DNA of 64,000 nt, from NCBI GenBank assembly GCA_002964805.2, contig PUDQ02000049.1, positions 248,001-312,000 of the forward strand, given 5' to 3'. The notes beneath the pieces were generated by a model. The model did not search any database. It was not told the origin of the DNA and worked only from the letters and a program-made list of their open reading frames with translations. This DNA is from Trametes villosa. Its lineage: Eukaryota; Basidiomycota; Agaricomycetes; Polyporales; Polyporaceae. Position 1 is the stretch's first letter. Every line of letters begins with the position of its first letter. Positions 22,472 through 35,075 of the stretch are shown here, piece after piece. The position numbers were made by a program, and so were the translations under genes.

Positions 22472-24215
22472 CCCCCCCCCCCCGGGCTGATCTCGCGCCC
22501 CATCCGTAAATCCGAAGGTGCGCGTGCACGAGGCGTCCGACAGGACCTTCCGCGACATGAGAAACTCTGAATCAGATTCAGACAGCCTTCTCCCTCAAAA
22601 CACCCCCATCATCCACGGGCCGTACCCGCTAGGCGCCCGTCGCGCTCCCCTCCTGGTCGCCGATTTTCAGGTGCACGAAGGGAGAATGCGGCTGAGCACG
22701 CGGAGGGCGTCGTTCGTTCTCGCACGAAAGCCGTAGTTCACCTGCTTCTGAGCGGCAAGTAGGTGAGTGCGGCGGTTCGGCGCGGGTTAACTTGAGGCAC
22801 AGGCCTGCCCTAAGTACTTCTACCATGAATGTCCGGCAGTGGCATAACCTGGGATCCACCCGCCCATCCGCCAGTCCCGGTGACCCAGTTGACGTGCAAA
22901 CGACGGTGGCTGGAGCATGCGACTCTCGCGAGGTACGCACCGCTTATGTGTTGTTGTATAGGTGCTGTCAATGGCGTTCCCCGATGTTCACGAATGTAAG
23001 TAAGTGTCCGAGGGGTACGGAGGGAGTACATCATAGTCGCGCATACAGAGTCCGCGCCACTATATATAACTCCAGGCTGCCCAGGCGCGAAGCGCATCAC
23101 GAGCATACGTAGTGAGTCCAGTCGTTCGTCTTAAAACCTGCTCGTTGCGAATCACTGACAAAGATCGAATCCAGGGATAGCTTTGAGCCTCTGCGTCAGC
23201 CGACGCTGCCAGCCATACGCTGGCTATATGAAACGCGCCTAGTCACGACGCCATGCCGCCAGCCGCCAATGAAAACTGTTGTCGTTGTACGCCCTTACAC
23301 ACCGCCGATGTCGAGTGCTAAGCATTCTTCGAGCCTTGATTGCATCACTTCGCGCCCAACGCTGTTGCAGGCTGAGTCGCTCTAAGCTGCGTGAGATGTT
23401 ACGCGTGTGTCTACGATCGCGCTATGCTCCCGCGCTTGCAGGCTGCAGGTTAGTAGAAACTCGGACAACCGATCGACACTCTACACCAGTTCACAGCACG
23501 AACTGCATGGTCAGCCCAGCCATTTCGCCGCATCCTCGTCTGCTATTCGTCGCTGAGCCCACCCCACTGCCAGCCTCACCCTTCTCACCTGCCTTCATTC
23601 TACCCTAGCCCACAAACGAGGCAATTGCCCTGACAGCCTCCGCGAGCCTCCGAGCCGACCACTGTGGATCGATCAGGCTGTCCATGTCAGCCTCAAGCAT
23701 GTTCGCTTCAACAAGCGCCCGCGCTCACCCCGAGTCAGCCTCAGTCAGCCTGCGCACATACATCCGCCCCCCCCGCGCCCACCCCGCGCCCACCCCACAA
23801 ATCGGCCGTAGCGCACGAACGGAAAACGGACGAAGACGGCCGGGACGAAGAGAGGGAGCCCTCGATCGCGATGGACGATTCGCTCAAGCAGGTTCAAGCT
23901 CTCGACGTCGCCGGCACCCCGCCAACGCGGGTCCTAAGGCCTAAATTGCTTCTGCCGGGGGCGGGCAGAGGCTGGCGTCTTTCCCCGGGCTAGCGCAGGC
24001 TCCGTCGTACCCCCGTTACTGCGGGGAGGCCAACTGCGCTGCGACCCTTCATCAATATCTTATACATGACTTTCCACGCATTCCATCCCCATCGCCCCTG
24101 TGTACGAACGCGAGTGTGCCTCGGAACGCCCAGTTTCGATCATTGCGAAACTAAATGTATAGAGGCGTCTACAACTGAGAGGGCCGTATTCGGCTGACTG
24201 CAAGGCTGCTTCACC

Positions 24216-24241
24216 CCGGGGACACATGTACATGTCCCCGG
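24216..24241. repeat. Inverted repeat
   Basis: CCGGGGACA and TGTCCCCGG form a perfect 9-bp stem around eight bases. Confidence 0.6.
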
Positions 24242-24430
24242 CAGTGCACATACCTGCTACGAGCTACGCACCCCCTCTCTTGCACGGCGTCGCGACGGCA
24301 CTCGGGATCGGGCTACCACACCACAGGGGTCTCGGCGAGATTTAGACGTTCAACGTCAACGTTCAACCTCCTAGGTCAGGAGTAAAGGCGCGGTGGGCAT
24401 CCGTCTCCCGGACGCCTGCCCGATCGCAAG

Positions 24431-24453
24431 GAGGAGGCTGACGCCGCCTCCTC
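24431..24453. repeat. Inverted repeat
   Basis: GAGGAGGC and GCCTCCTC form a perfect 8-bp stem with a 7-base loop. Confidence 0.55.
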
Positions 24454-24860
24454 TATGTCCGTGCGTTACGGAGCCTGGGATGGAAATGCCAGCCCAGACC
24501 AAGGGAATCATAGGCATTCATAGTTTGCAGGGACGTTTCATAAAAGCCTGATATTGAGAATGATGATGCATATGAATAACAATACAAGGGGATGGGGGTG
24601 GTACAGTGAAGTGGATGGCTGAAATGAGCACGAGACGATTGGTGGAATACAGTATGGTACTTTGGGTCGGGGTATTATGCTTCGCCGGGCGGCGAGGGAG
24701 TAGGATAAGAGCACGGGTCACATACTGCGATGGATTCGCGTTGAGCTGGAGAGGTCAAGGAGACGAACAACACTACGACTTACGATGGGTCGAGCATGGA
24801 GCTCAAGCAGCTTCGCGCGACTGGGAGTCGGACTGGGAGTCGACCTCGGAGACAGCGTTG

Positions 24861-25085
24861 CTAACACCGCTTTCCACGCTAGATGTCTATCGTTCACAAA
24901 CATATCAGGGGTCGAACTTTACACATTGGAGACATCAAACTTACTGAGGGGCTTCTCCGGGTGCGCTTCGAGCGCGTCCTCTTCAGATCGACCATAGGGA
25001 CGGACTTGGTCTTCGCCTTCGGCTCTGGCGGCACCATAGGGGTGTTCAGGAGCAGCCAAAACGTCGACGACAGGAGTGCAGACAT
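24861..25085 (-). CDS. Possible very small basic protein (52 aa)
   Basis: Two exons, 25085-24945 and 24878-24861, joined across a GTAAGT-TCTAG intron, would encode a peptide with a hydrophobic start (MSALLSSTFWLLLNTP) and a basic end (KRTRSKRTRRSPS then RGKRC). The ATG context (CTACTACCATG) is fair. The gene would be divergent from the dehydrogenase at 25418. An alternative frame through the same DNA is also open, so this is a weak call. Confidence 0.3.
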
Positions 25086-25417
25086 GGTAGTAGACGCGTG
25101 AGGGTGTGCAAAAGGAGGTTTTACGGGTGCTACGGGTGGCGGGTCGCAGAAGAAGGAGGAGATAGCGACTCCATCTGACCCCGCGCGAGGGTCTTATAGC
25201 AGTCAGCCGCGAAGCAGACGAGGAGGAGCGGCGGACCAGTGATCAGGCTCTCGGATGACATCACCGGCCGGCAGCTTACTCGGGCACAGCCACCACGCAG
25301 TTTTCCATTGCGATCTTCCCACGGCCGCCGGCGTCATCCATTCTTCCCCTCCCCCGCGTCCTCCCCGGCCTTTTACGAACATCCCGCTAGCAATCAACCT
25401 ACCGCGCATACAGTAGA

Positions 25418-26912
25418 ATGAGCACGACAAAGGTCGCGATTGTCACCGGCGCGTCCTCTGGTACGTCGCGAGCGCGGCCGGCAGCGCGCGAGAGGCACGG
25501 CGCATTCACTCTGCTCCCAATCTGAATGCAGGCGTCGGCCGGGCGTCGGCGATCGCCCTCGCCCAGGCGGGCTGGTCTGTCGCGCTCCTCGCGCGGCGCG
25601 CTGTGTGGATCCCGCCAAGGTCCTGCTTGTCGAGGGCGACGTCTCGCGTGAAGAGGACGTGAAGCGGCTCTTCCAGGCGACGATCGATGCTTTCGGTAAA
25701 CTCTATCATACCATGCCTCCGTCTCCTCCGTGCACTCCAGCGATGCTGATCTCGCCCCGGTTCAACGCAATGCAGGACGTTTGGATATGCTCTTCAACGT
25801 TTGCCCCTCATTTACTCGGGGGGAACATTGCAGGGCTTACCTGGCTGCATGCTGCAGAACGCTGGTATCAGCGGGCCCCACGTACCGATAGAAGAGACGT
25901 CCCTCGAGGCGTTCCAGCAGGTCATAAACGTCAACCTCCTCGGCACCTTCCTCTGCACGCGCGAAGCGGTCCGAATCTTCAAAGCGCAGACTCCCCCGGG
26001 AGGTACGCCCATTTCCCCGCTTCAACCGACCATATACCGGCCGAACCCGGCTGCAGCTACGGCTGCAGTGCACCGGGACGGCGAGGCTTTGTGCGGTACC
26101 TTTACTGCCTGAACTGCCGCCGGGAGAGTGCGGCCGCGCTTCGTGCTAGATGTTTGAACGCTAACTGTCTATATGGCGGGAGGCGTCTTACGTCGAGAGA
26201 AGCTCGTCTACTGTCTCCGGCCGCTCGGACGAACTGCGTCTCAGTTCATGGGCCAATTTCCAGTCGTACTTCCCGGCAATTGGCTCGCTGGCTCGCTATC
26301 CTACTCTCCTATCTCCGCCGCTGCCCACTTCGCCGCGCTCTCGCTCACAATCTTCGTTTGGATTTCAGGGCGCATCATCAACAACGGCTCGATCTCGGCG
26401 TACACGCCCCGGCCCTTCTCGTACGCCTACACGGCGAGCAAGCACGCCGTGCTCGGCCTCACGAAGACGACCCTCCTCGACGGCCGTGCGCACAACATCA
26501 CCTGCACCCAGATCGACATAGGTCCGCCCGCCTTCCCCAGGCCCCTCTTTCCCCCCGGGCCTCTCAGACTCCTCAGACGCTGACGGCTGAGAGCGCTCCT
26601 CTGTAGGTGGCGCGCAGACGGCGATGTCGCCCCCGCCAGAGGGCACGCGCCAGCCCGACGGGAGCTACTCGCGCGAGGCGACGTTCGACGCGGCGCACGT
26701 CGGCGCGAGCGTCGTGCACGTCGCGAACCTCCCGCTCGACGTCACCGTGCTCACCTTCAACATCATGTGAGCGCCCCTCTTCCTCCTTCTCTTCCGAGCC
26801 GGATCTTCGCGGCTTCTCTCGCGCTTGCGGATCCTTCGCTAAACGCTGAACGCTGAACGCTGTTCCCTTTCCTTGCAGGGCGACGGGCATGCCGTTCGTT
26901 GGGCGGGGGTGA
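25418..26912 (+). CDS. Short-chain dehydrogenase/reductase, with a probable frameshift in exon 2
   Basis: Exons: 25418-25460, 25532-25695, 25776-25798, 25858-26002, 26369-26521, 26607-26766 and 26879-26912. Family motifs in order: cofactor loop VTGASSGVGRA, active-site strand LFN-NAG (split by an intron), helix VNLLGTFLC, and catalytic YTASK (Tyr and Lys) in [17 protein letters not shown]. The end reads [13 protein letters not shown], as in many fungal members. In exon 2 the frame that encodes [15 protein letters not shown] does not continue into [20 protein letters not shown]; it is off by one base near 25600 and about ten residues usual in the family seem missing. Either the gene is a recent pseudogene or the sequence has an error. 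The intron 26003-26368 is also unusually long. Substrate unknown. Confidence 0.75.
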
Positions 26913-27416
26913 GGCGCTCCTAGTAGGCCGCGGCAGCTCCAGACTGCGAGTGTCCGCGGCGAATCGCAGACTGAAGGGGACAGGGATGACAGCGGCGTCT
27001 TCTCAGGTGGCGTTCGAAGCAAGTGCCGAGTGTGTCTAGACGGGTCGATCTTGTAAGTTTGTACTATACGCGACGCTATGATGCTGCAGCTCGACTCTAC
27101 CACTTGTGAGTTCAAGTTTGCTTCTGTTGTCGACTCAAGAATGTTGCTGCAAAGCTCCCGCATGCGCAGAGGAGGTACTTGTCTTGATACAATGTAAGTC
27201 CAGGCTTGAAACACAACACACACCGCCGCGATATCACAATACTCGGAAATGCACAGCGCTTTTGTTCACGGTATAGATGTACATGTTCAGCAGCCTCATT
27301 GGTTCGTTCAGCCCGGCGCCCTAAATATACCAACTACTACACCCAGAATGACGTCTCGAGCAACGTTCGTACCGCATGCCACCCCGCCCTTTCTGCCAAG
27401 ATCCGCATGGAGGAGC
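26913..27416. other. Convergent intergenic stretch
   Basis: No gene seen between the dehydrogenase and the PriA-like gene. Confidence 0.45.
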
Positions 27417-28667
27417 TCAGAAGCCGCGGCGACGCCCATACGCCTGCTGCACGCTCAAACCCCGCACGCACCGCGACCCGTCCGCCGCGACCGAGAAGCC
27501 CGCCTCGCACCGCCCTGCAACCGTCCCCAATCAGCGACCATTCTCCCACCCTCTCCAAAACCCACGAGGGGAAAGAAGAAGGACTCACCGATGACGCACG
27601 CGCCGTTGCTGCACGTCACGCTGTCCACGTGCGGGATCGCGCTGCAGTCGCGCCCGCCGCCGGCGCTCACCTCGCCCGCAGGCGAGTCGTCCGCGACGCA
27701 CCCGCCGCAGCTCTCGAGGTCGCTCCGCACGTCGACGCACTCGTACCCGCGGACCGCGCCGTGCAGGCCGCGGACCGCGCAGCTCCGCTGCCCGCGCGCG
27801 CACTCCTGGCGACGAGGGGCGCGGCGCTTCACCCCGGACGGGAAGGAGCCGGCGGTGTTCGCTACATGGGGGGAGACGATGAGAGGGAAATGAGGACAGG
27901 GGAGCGGGAAGGGGTACGTACGGCAAGTCTTGTTCGAGATCGTGCAGGTGGTCAGGCCGCCACCGCTGACGTTGGCGCATTGCGACGCCGAAGTCGCTCC
28001 AGCGGGCGAGGAGGCACCCCGGACGGGGCAGTCGAAGCAGTGGTCCTGCGACGTTTGGTCCTAGAACGGGCGTCAGCACTGAATGAACGTCTTGGAAGCA
28101 TACACCACACACGTTGTAGAAACCGGAGCAGCTGCAAAGACGTCGTCAGCGTCGACTCAGCGGCCGATGAGAGCAGCTACTCACCACTGGCAGCACGACG
28201 TCGCGCCCTCGTAGTTGACGAACGTACCCCTAGGGCACTCGAGACACATCTGGCCGGTACCGGAGGAGGGCGCATAGCGGCCCCTCGGGCACAGCTGCGG
28301 CGAGGTCCGTCCTTGGCCGTTGCAGAAAGTACCTGGGGGGCATGGGGTGCACGAGCCGGTGCCGCCAGGGCTGTACGTTCCCTCCTGGCAGATCGACTGC
28401 GACGTCGCCCCAGGGCCGGAGGCGAACCATCCCGACTGCGCGGTGCGGCAGGATGTCTGCCCCGCGTCTGCGAGAGGTCAGTGGAGCGAAGGGGGCAGGA
28501 TTGACGGGCAACTGACTGGGCTGGAAGGTCCCGGACTGGCACTGCGTGCAGGGGGTTTGGCCGTTCGAAGAAAAGGAGCCTGCAGGGCACTGTGAAGCGT
28601 ACGCCGGAGCGACCAGCAGCGCGGTCGCCAGCACGGCGAGGGATACGCGAGTCAGGTAGGCGAACAT
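27417..28667 (-). CDS. Secreted Cys-rich protein with a PriA-like C-terminal domain
   Basis: Exons: 28667-28517, 28467-28185, 28131-28113 (19 nt), 28060-27922, 27861-27589 and 27514-27417, giving 320 residues. A signal peptide (about 1-26, ending APAYA) is followed by several short Cys modules of the ephrin-receptor-like type (CPAGSFSSNGQTPCTQC, CQEGTYSPGGTGSCTPC, CPRGRYAPSSGTGQMCLEC). The C-terminal part (about residues 205-305) has the pattern of fungal PriA-type proteins: CARGQRSCAV, YECVDVRSDLESCGGC, DCSAIPHVDSVTC, and a last exon CEAGFSVAADGSRC. PriA-like proteins were first noted in shiitake primordia; no enzymatic role is known. It should be exported or sit on the cell wall. Confidence 0.85.
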
Positions 28668-30375
28668 CGAGGGTGTCGTTAGAGGAGGAGCGGAAACCGG
28701 GTGCGAATCGCAAACATACACCGTCTTGTCGGCCTACCCTAAAATATGTCGCAGGGAATAAGGTTGAGGGCCTCGGAAATTTGTGGTCAACCGCATTCGG
28801 CGCGGTGCACCTATCGAGATCCACCGATCCTCATGCTTTTCCGCGGCAGGGGGGCATGGGCCGGGCGGGGAGGGGAACAAGGCGGGCGCGGTCGGGGGAC
28901 GCACGGGAACCTGGGCCGGGGAGCGCAAACGCCGTGCGCCTCGCCCGCGAAAGGAGGTCTCTCGAGAACAATATCCGCGGCGGCATCCAGGAGACCTGCC
29001 TGTTTGGGCGCGGGGTCGCCCGATCGGGCGTGCTTGAAACGCTGTTTGGCGCTGTTTGCGCGCGGCCAGCCGTGGAGCCGTCGAGAGGGCCGAGAGCGGC
29101 TGAACCGTTCCTGGCGCGGCGGACGGAGAGACGAACACGGGCGGCGGCACGGGTTGGCTTTTCGGCGTTCAACATCATGGTAGTGCGTCTTGGGCGGCGG
29201 CAAGAAGGCGCACGAAGAGCGGTACGCCCTGCCTATGTGCGCGCCGCGCAGCGAGGCCGTGTGGTCGACGCGGCCTGGGCGAGATTGCAACGACACATGA
29301 ACAGCTTCAGTGTCGACGTCGGAGTGGAATACAGCGTCTCGAGGGCCCGGAGAGGCTATCTGGGCACTCTCACAGCCTGTCTGGCCGCGAGGGGCCAGCG
29401 CCGATCGCGTTCACGAGAAGATCGAGCGAATACGCGCGCCGCTACAAGACCGATCATTATTTAGTTATGAAGGTCTATCATGGACTCGCGTGATAACCTA
29501 CCGACGAGGACTGCGCAGGCTACGGCATGCCGAGGAGCATATGACGACGCCGCGAGGTGCTCTTCGTGGACGTGGGGACATCCTGGGAACAGAGCGGCTC
29601 GCGGATGACATGCCAGATGAGTTCGTCTTCTTAACGCCTCGCACCGTATGCACTAACTGCGATCACTGCCGTACTGCTAAAATTGTCCAAACTCAGCTTG
29701 TGATCTCAAGGTCACTAACACCGCAACGAAGAGGACGACGTACGTACTACGGAGTGGACGGGATCGAAACAGGTTGTGCCTTGAATGCTACACGCATCTC
29801 GAAGCGCTGACGTAGCGTAGCGCCGCGCCATTTTCTCGAACACATCGTTTCGGAGCATACCATCCTGACTTTCAGACCGGCCTCCGCAAACCCAGCTTGA
29901 CAGGAACGCGGAAGAGTGGAGCGAATGGAGATGGAGCGACGCAACTCGCGCGAGTGTGCTGGCCAGGCTTCTTACGCGCGTCTCGATCGCGGCCCGGCAG
30001 CCCGACGCCACAATGCCACAGCGTTAGAGTGGCTGTGCTGGCTGCAAAGTTGGGCGCGCCGCCGGTGGTCTGCGCCGGAGACTCATTCCGGCTCGTAACG
30101 ATTGGCACTAGCAGTTGCGGTTTGACCAGGGCCTTGCAGTTTTTCAAGCGATGCGTTTTTACTTCTTCCAAGGTAATATTTCTCTGTGGACTGCAGCGTC
30201 ACGGAACGCTGTTGCTCGGAGCTCGACGGTCTCTGAATCGCGCCTACACCAACTAACCGCCGCCTTCTTCATCGTCGTGATACTGGACCGCATACATTTA
30301 CGCACAAGAACTATGGTGTACAACACAGACACTTACAATAGCGTTCTAGGCATCAACGCTGAGGCGGTAGCAGGA
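28668..30375. other. 1.7-kb stretch without a recognisable gene
   Basis: Several frames over 100 codons occur on both strands but overlap each other, have no shared splice logic and show no domain. It includes the promoter of the PriA-like gene. Confidence 0.4.
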
Positions 30376-32338
30376 CTACTTGTCCTGGTTGAATTGGGAG
30401 AAGTGCGGGAAAGAGCAGCACTCGCAGTGCTTCGCCTTGTAGACCGTAGACCTCGGCTCGAGCGCCTGCAGCACGTCCGCATGCTCGAGCCGCGCCGCCT
30501 TCAACAGCGCCTTCTGCGCGGGGTCATTGGGACAGCGGATGATCACGGCAGCCGCCTTCTTGTCCCTGACCGCCGCCTCCGCCGCGTACCCAATGACCTC
30601 CGCGTCCTTCGTCTTCCCCGCGCCCTTCTTGCGCACATACTCCGCCTTCTTCCGCGCAAAGTACGCGCTCTCGCGGAACGGCCTGCACGAGCGCAGGTGC
30701 CGCTTCGGCGTGTCGCGCACGCGCGAGTGCTGCGACGCGTCGTGCGGGCCCGGCGCGTCCTCGTTGCAGAACGGGCACCACACCGGGCCGTGCAGCTCGC
30801 TCATGAAGCGCCGCTTCCAGTCGCCGCGCCCGCGCACGTACTGGCGCTCCTCGCCGCCGCGCACGTAGCAGAACGCCGCCTTCGCGGAGCGGCTGGAGGA
30901 CGTCTTCTTGGGGCGGAGGGCGCCGTTCCGTCGCGTGTCTACTTTGGCGGTGCGGGTTTTTCGCTTGACGGTGGAGCGCGGCGCCTCCGGCTCCGGCACG
31001 AAGTCGTCGTCGCGCTCGTCGTCGGCGTCTTGGTCGTCGGGATCTGGAACGTACGCATCGTCCGTACACTCCGTCTTCATGTCGGGTGTGTCTCCAGGTG
31101 TCAAAGGCTCGTGACATTGCGGAGGTGGAGAAGGAGAGGGAGAGGCGCATTGCGTGATACGACGCATAGCCTTGAGCTTGCTCTTCCGAACCCCATGCAG
31201 AATGGGTACGGGTTGGCTCTCTTCCGTGATGTTGGTACGCAGACGCAAGCTAGAGCGAGGCGAAGTCTTGGTGCTAGTGCTAGTATCTGGAGCGACAAGC
31301 GCTTCAGCCTGCTCAGTCGTTGGCGACGGAGGAGGCGAGTCGGCTTGCTCGCGACCCGGAGAGACATCGTCCACTTCCCCGGCGGACTGTTCAGGGTAGG
31401 CGGTGCACTCTTCCTCAGCAGGAGCACCTAGTGGAACATAGTTAGGCGCGAACAGCTTAGAGATAGAATACGATTGCACATACTGGGGTTGTCATCGTAG
31501 ACTGGCGTGTCCGAAATCTGTGGTTTATCTTCGAAAGTGAAGTTGAGCGTGCTTGGCAACGCATCCTCTGCAATAGGGTGCAAGACGCTGCCTGCGCCTG
31601 AGAGAGACGTGTCGCCAACACGGCCATCGGGTCGAGCCGTCGACGCTCGCTTCCCAGCAGAAGGTTTCCGGCGGCCCTTGGAGGCGGTCTTGTTCTTGGA
31701 CAAGCTGGATACAGCCTGAGACCTAGAGGTAGTGCGGGCTGAGGCGTTGCGAGTGGCGGGGTCAGGCTGTTCCCGATTGAGCGTATTCTCGTCACTATGC
31801 CTCCGCGTCTTGGCCCGTTTGTTGCTTTCAGCGAACGAGACTTCGCGAGGGCGTTTGCTTGTCACGGCGGTGTTGGTGGTGCGAACAGGTGCAGAAGCAA
31901 CTGAATTACGTATGTCGCCCAGCAGAGGAGCGTCGGGTTGTGGTGCTTCAGGCCGACGAGATAGCTCCTTCGGAGCGATGGATGGGCCGGGTTGGAGGAA
32001 TGAGGGTCGATTGAGCGAGAATCGGCCCAGGAGGGAGGTGAGCATGTTGGGGTCGACTGTCGCAGGTGATGGGCTCAAAGGCATGGGGATGTCGGTGATC
32101 ATAGGAGATGGTACAAGGGCTGAAAGTTCGCCAGTCTGAGGTGAATGGAGTGATGAGCTGATGGAGTCGGTTTGGTTTGGTATACAGTACTCACCTCTTC
32201 GTCGTATTCGAGCTTGACGTCGTCCGGAAGTTCGTCGATCATCGCAACTTCATCGACTATCTCGAACTCGTGCGGATTGGCATAGGTGTACAGAACGAGC
32301 ATCTCCTCGTAGCTCGAGTCGGAAGAGTAGCGTGACAT
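30376..32338 (-). CDS. Hypothetical nuclear protein with a Cys/His-rich C-terminal domain (615 aa)
   Basis: Exons 32338-32195, 32135-31484 and 31427-30376. The N-terminus is acidic (YEEMLVLYTYANPHEF, DELPDDVKLEYDEE). The middle is low-complexity Ser/Pro/Thr with basic patches (KRPREVSF, KRAKTRRH). The last about 170 residues look folded: a zinc-binding-like segment (VWCPFCNEDAPGPHDASQH, HLRSCRPF), lysine-rich helices, and a closing Cys-rich motif (KHCECCSFPHF). I do not recognise the family; the Cys/His spacing suggests metal and perhaps nucleic-acid binding, which is inference. A TATA box lies about 80 bases upstream. Confidence 0.75.
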
Positions 32339-32416
32339 GTCTATGTTGGCGTAGGAAGAGGCTGTGGGAGAGTCGAGGATGCGAGTGTCTGGTGGCAGCG
32401 TAGAGATGTGGCGCCT

Positions 32417-32423
32417 TTTATAC
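32417..32423 (-). promoter_or_regulatory. TATA box candidate of the 615-aa protein gene
   Basis: TATAAAA on the minus strand, about 80 bases upstream of the ATG at 32338. Confidence 0.55.
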
Positions 32424-33549
32424 CTTTCTCACTTGCCATTCATCGCAGCGGAGCCCAGGAAGGACTGTGGCACCAGCGCCGCCGACCTCCGCAGCAGCGC
32501 CTCCACAGGGCTGTAGGCGTGAGTGGTCCTATTTGGAACAGACAGATGAGACTGCCTGAGATGCCACAGCCCCAAAAAAGAATGATGATAAGAGACGGCG
32601 CACCTACAAGACTAGAACCCAGCCCGTGGAGCCCGGCGCCATGACATGCCTGCCACGTAGAGAGCCCAAACTAGTCGCAAGGAAAGGAAACATTCCATAT
32701 ATATCTGTCAGAAGGTATGGTCAGACTGCCATACAGGGAGCTACGGGAGCGGGAGGACGGTAAGTTCATGTGGCAATGCAAGCGAAGCGAGGACGAGAGA
32801 GGGCAGGCCACACCTGCCTTTTCGACTTCTTGAAGACCGATCCGACAGACGCGCCGAGTATACTCGCAGTCTTTCATCTATGATTGATATTCTGACTCCA
32901 TGACGATGACGACCAAACGGCGCGCTATTTTCTGCTTCAGGACAATCAGCGGGGCCCGCCATGTGTCGCATCACTCCTGAGGCGGCGCATTCAAGCTGGG
33001 GCGGCGAGTCAGTGAGTGCGCGTGTATGGCAATTCCAACACGTACCGTTAGTCAGCTCATCACTACGCGCTAGAAGCACTAGCCTGCAGGAGGCGGTGGA
33101 GGCAGCGGAAAAGGGCCGCCACGATAACTACTCCCAGCCGCAGGGAGATCTTTCATGGTAAGAGGAAACCCGCGCCTGCCAAATTCTGTTCGGTTGGCAA
33201 GCTGTTGACGCTGGCGCCTACATAGCCTACGCGCGCGCGCCGACGAAGTTCGTGCCCAAACTACATACAGCTAATTTGGTTTTCTGGGGCCCAGGGGCGG
33301 GGGTTCCGCCGCATGACGGTGGTATTCATGACCTGGGCGGTTGGCGATACAGCGCATATCCAATCCCGGTAAGAGAGAATCCGTGGCCGGTGCGTGTACC
33401 GAATCTCTTCGGAAAGAAAAGAAGAGCACCATATATCCGATGTCAGTTGCAAACAAGATCAGCCGAAGAAGCATAGCATATATCCATAGGTTATCATATC
33501 TCATCCATGTTGGGTGGCGCTCTACACCCGTTCTCCGCGCAGCGCCTCG
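32424..33549. other. Intergenic stretch, nothing recognised
   Basis: About 1.1 kb between two minus-strand genes. It includes a short GCGC run near 33230. No supported frame, RNA gene or element. Confidence 0.4.
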
Positions 33550-35075
33550 TCAGCCACTTCCCGAACCTGCCCCCGCGTTCGTCCAATCGTCCACCGGTCC
33601 CAGCCCGAACGGCCTCCCCATCGAGGAGCCACTCCTTCCAAGTTGACACTCGTTCACAAACTCGCGGTTGGGCGGAGGGGGCATGTTTCTCATAGCCGCG
33701 CGAGATGGACCAGCCGAAGGCAAGGGCCGGGTAAAGGCTCCAGGCGTCACCGGCGTGGCGAAACGTGCCGGGGGCATGAGCCTGCCGTTGCGCACTTGCG
33801 CCTCGGGTATCCGTTGGCCTCCAGAGTTGGCGTTTGACCTGACCCCCGCTGCAGAAGAAGAGCGTATATGGCCGCCTGGCCTCTGCCCAGGGTAACGATT
33901 GGGCTGGCGACGGATTCGCGATTCAGGACGGGGCTGTTGGAAGCCCTGGGGGGCTTGCCGGCGAAGAGAAGGAGAAGCGGGGGCTTCGTATCCACGGATG
34001 TTCTGTTGCGGGCGAGGCGTGTATTGTGTGAGGCGCGGGGAGGGCGCCGGCTGAGCCTGGTATTCCGTCGTGTCCGGGAGGGGCGCATATGAGACGTCTC
34101 TGTCGTACGCGGGCGTCGAGGGTGCTGTGCGAGCATGGAAGACATTCGCTGCGGGTGGCGGAGGAGCTTCAGCCGCAGGCTCGGAGTGAACTACACGAAT
34201 CCGCCTCGAAGTCAGCGCCGTGACGTGTACAGCAGAAGGCCCTGCATACCTTGTCTGGCATACATGTAGTCATGCTCAGCCTGACGTTGAGCATCTTCGG
34301 ACTCCGATCGTTTCAGGGCAGTGCGTCGTCGGGCGTCCTCAGTCGGCGGCCAGTCATCCAGCGTAACAGGGAGGTGGTCCTCTGCTGGCGGCGGTTTGGC
34401 CCCTTCGTGTTCAGCATTCTGGGGAGCCTCTTCGGTGACGGTCTCGTCGTCGTCGTCGATCACCTCGATAACCTCCGCCCTCCTACGCTTCCCGTCCCCA
34501 TACTCACCCTGCTGCTCATCGTGCTTGCGCTTCCCAGCTCCCTGGCGCATCCACGGCGGCGACGGCGCGCGCGGCCACTGATGCACCGACCCATGCCCCC
34601 CTGCGAACGCGCCACGCGGCCCGGGTGCGATGACCCCGCGCGGGACGAGCACGCCCTGCCTGCCGTGCGCCGAGTGCTGCGACTGGATGAGGTCGGGGAG
34701 GCGCTTGATCGCCTCCTTCGCGCCCTCCTCGCCGAAGACGTTGATCATGACGGTCATGCTGCCCGCGGGCGGGGCGGTGGCGGCTTGCAGGAGGACGCGG
34801 TGGCGGTTGGGGTGGGTCGCGGGGATGAGCGCCTTGGAGGGCCCGTCTCGACGCTGTGTGCATGTAAGGGATCAGGACTACGCTCGTCGAGGGAGGGGCA
34901 TACCTACCGGGACATGGTCGTAGAGTGGAGGCTGTTGCCACGTTTCGCCCTCCATCTCGACAGGCTCTCCTTCGCGAGAGGGAGCATACTCGCGTGGGCG
35001 CGGGGCTTTCTCAGCATAACGAGGGTGTGCGCCAACAGGCGGGTGAGCGTCGTGTGTCAGTTCCCAGTCGGCCAT
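33550..35075 (-). CDS. Hypothetical Pro/Arg-rich protein (470 aa)
   Basis: Exons 35075-34908, 34853-34250 and 34190-33550; start in strong context (GCAACCATGG). The N-terminus (MADWELTHDAHPPVG) leads to a more ordered segment (SMTVMINVFGEEGAKEAIKR). A basic patch (KRKHDEQQGEYGDGKRRRAE) precedes an acidic run (VIEVIDDDDETVTEE), a pattern common in nuclear proteins. The last third is disordered, rich in Pro, Gln and Arg. No known domain is seen. Orientation and spacing match the neighbouring 615-aa gene, but nothing shows they work together. Confidence 0.7.

Larger units (their letters stand above)
22472..24510. other. Two-kilobase stretch without a recognisable gene
   Basis: Frames here are short and unsupported on both strands. 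It holds two clean inverted repeats (24216-24241 and 24431-24453) and otherwise featureless GC-rich sequence. A diverged transposon remnant or an RNA gene cannot be excluded. Confidence 0.4.

Noticed and set aside
26843..26864. Short tandem CGCTGAA repeat as a mobile-element footprint
   Set aside because: Only about three units inside a normal-looking intron; no flanking inverted repeats.
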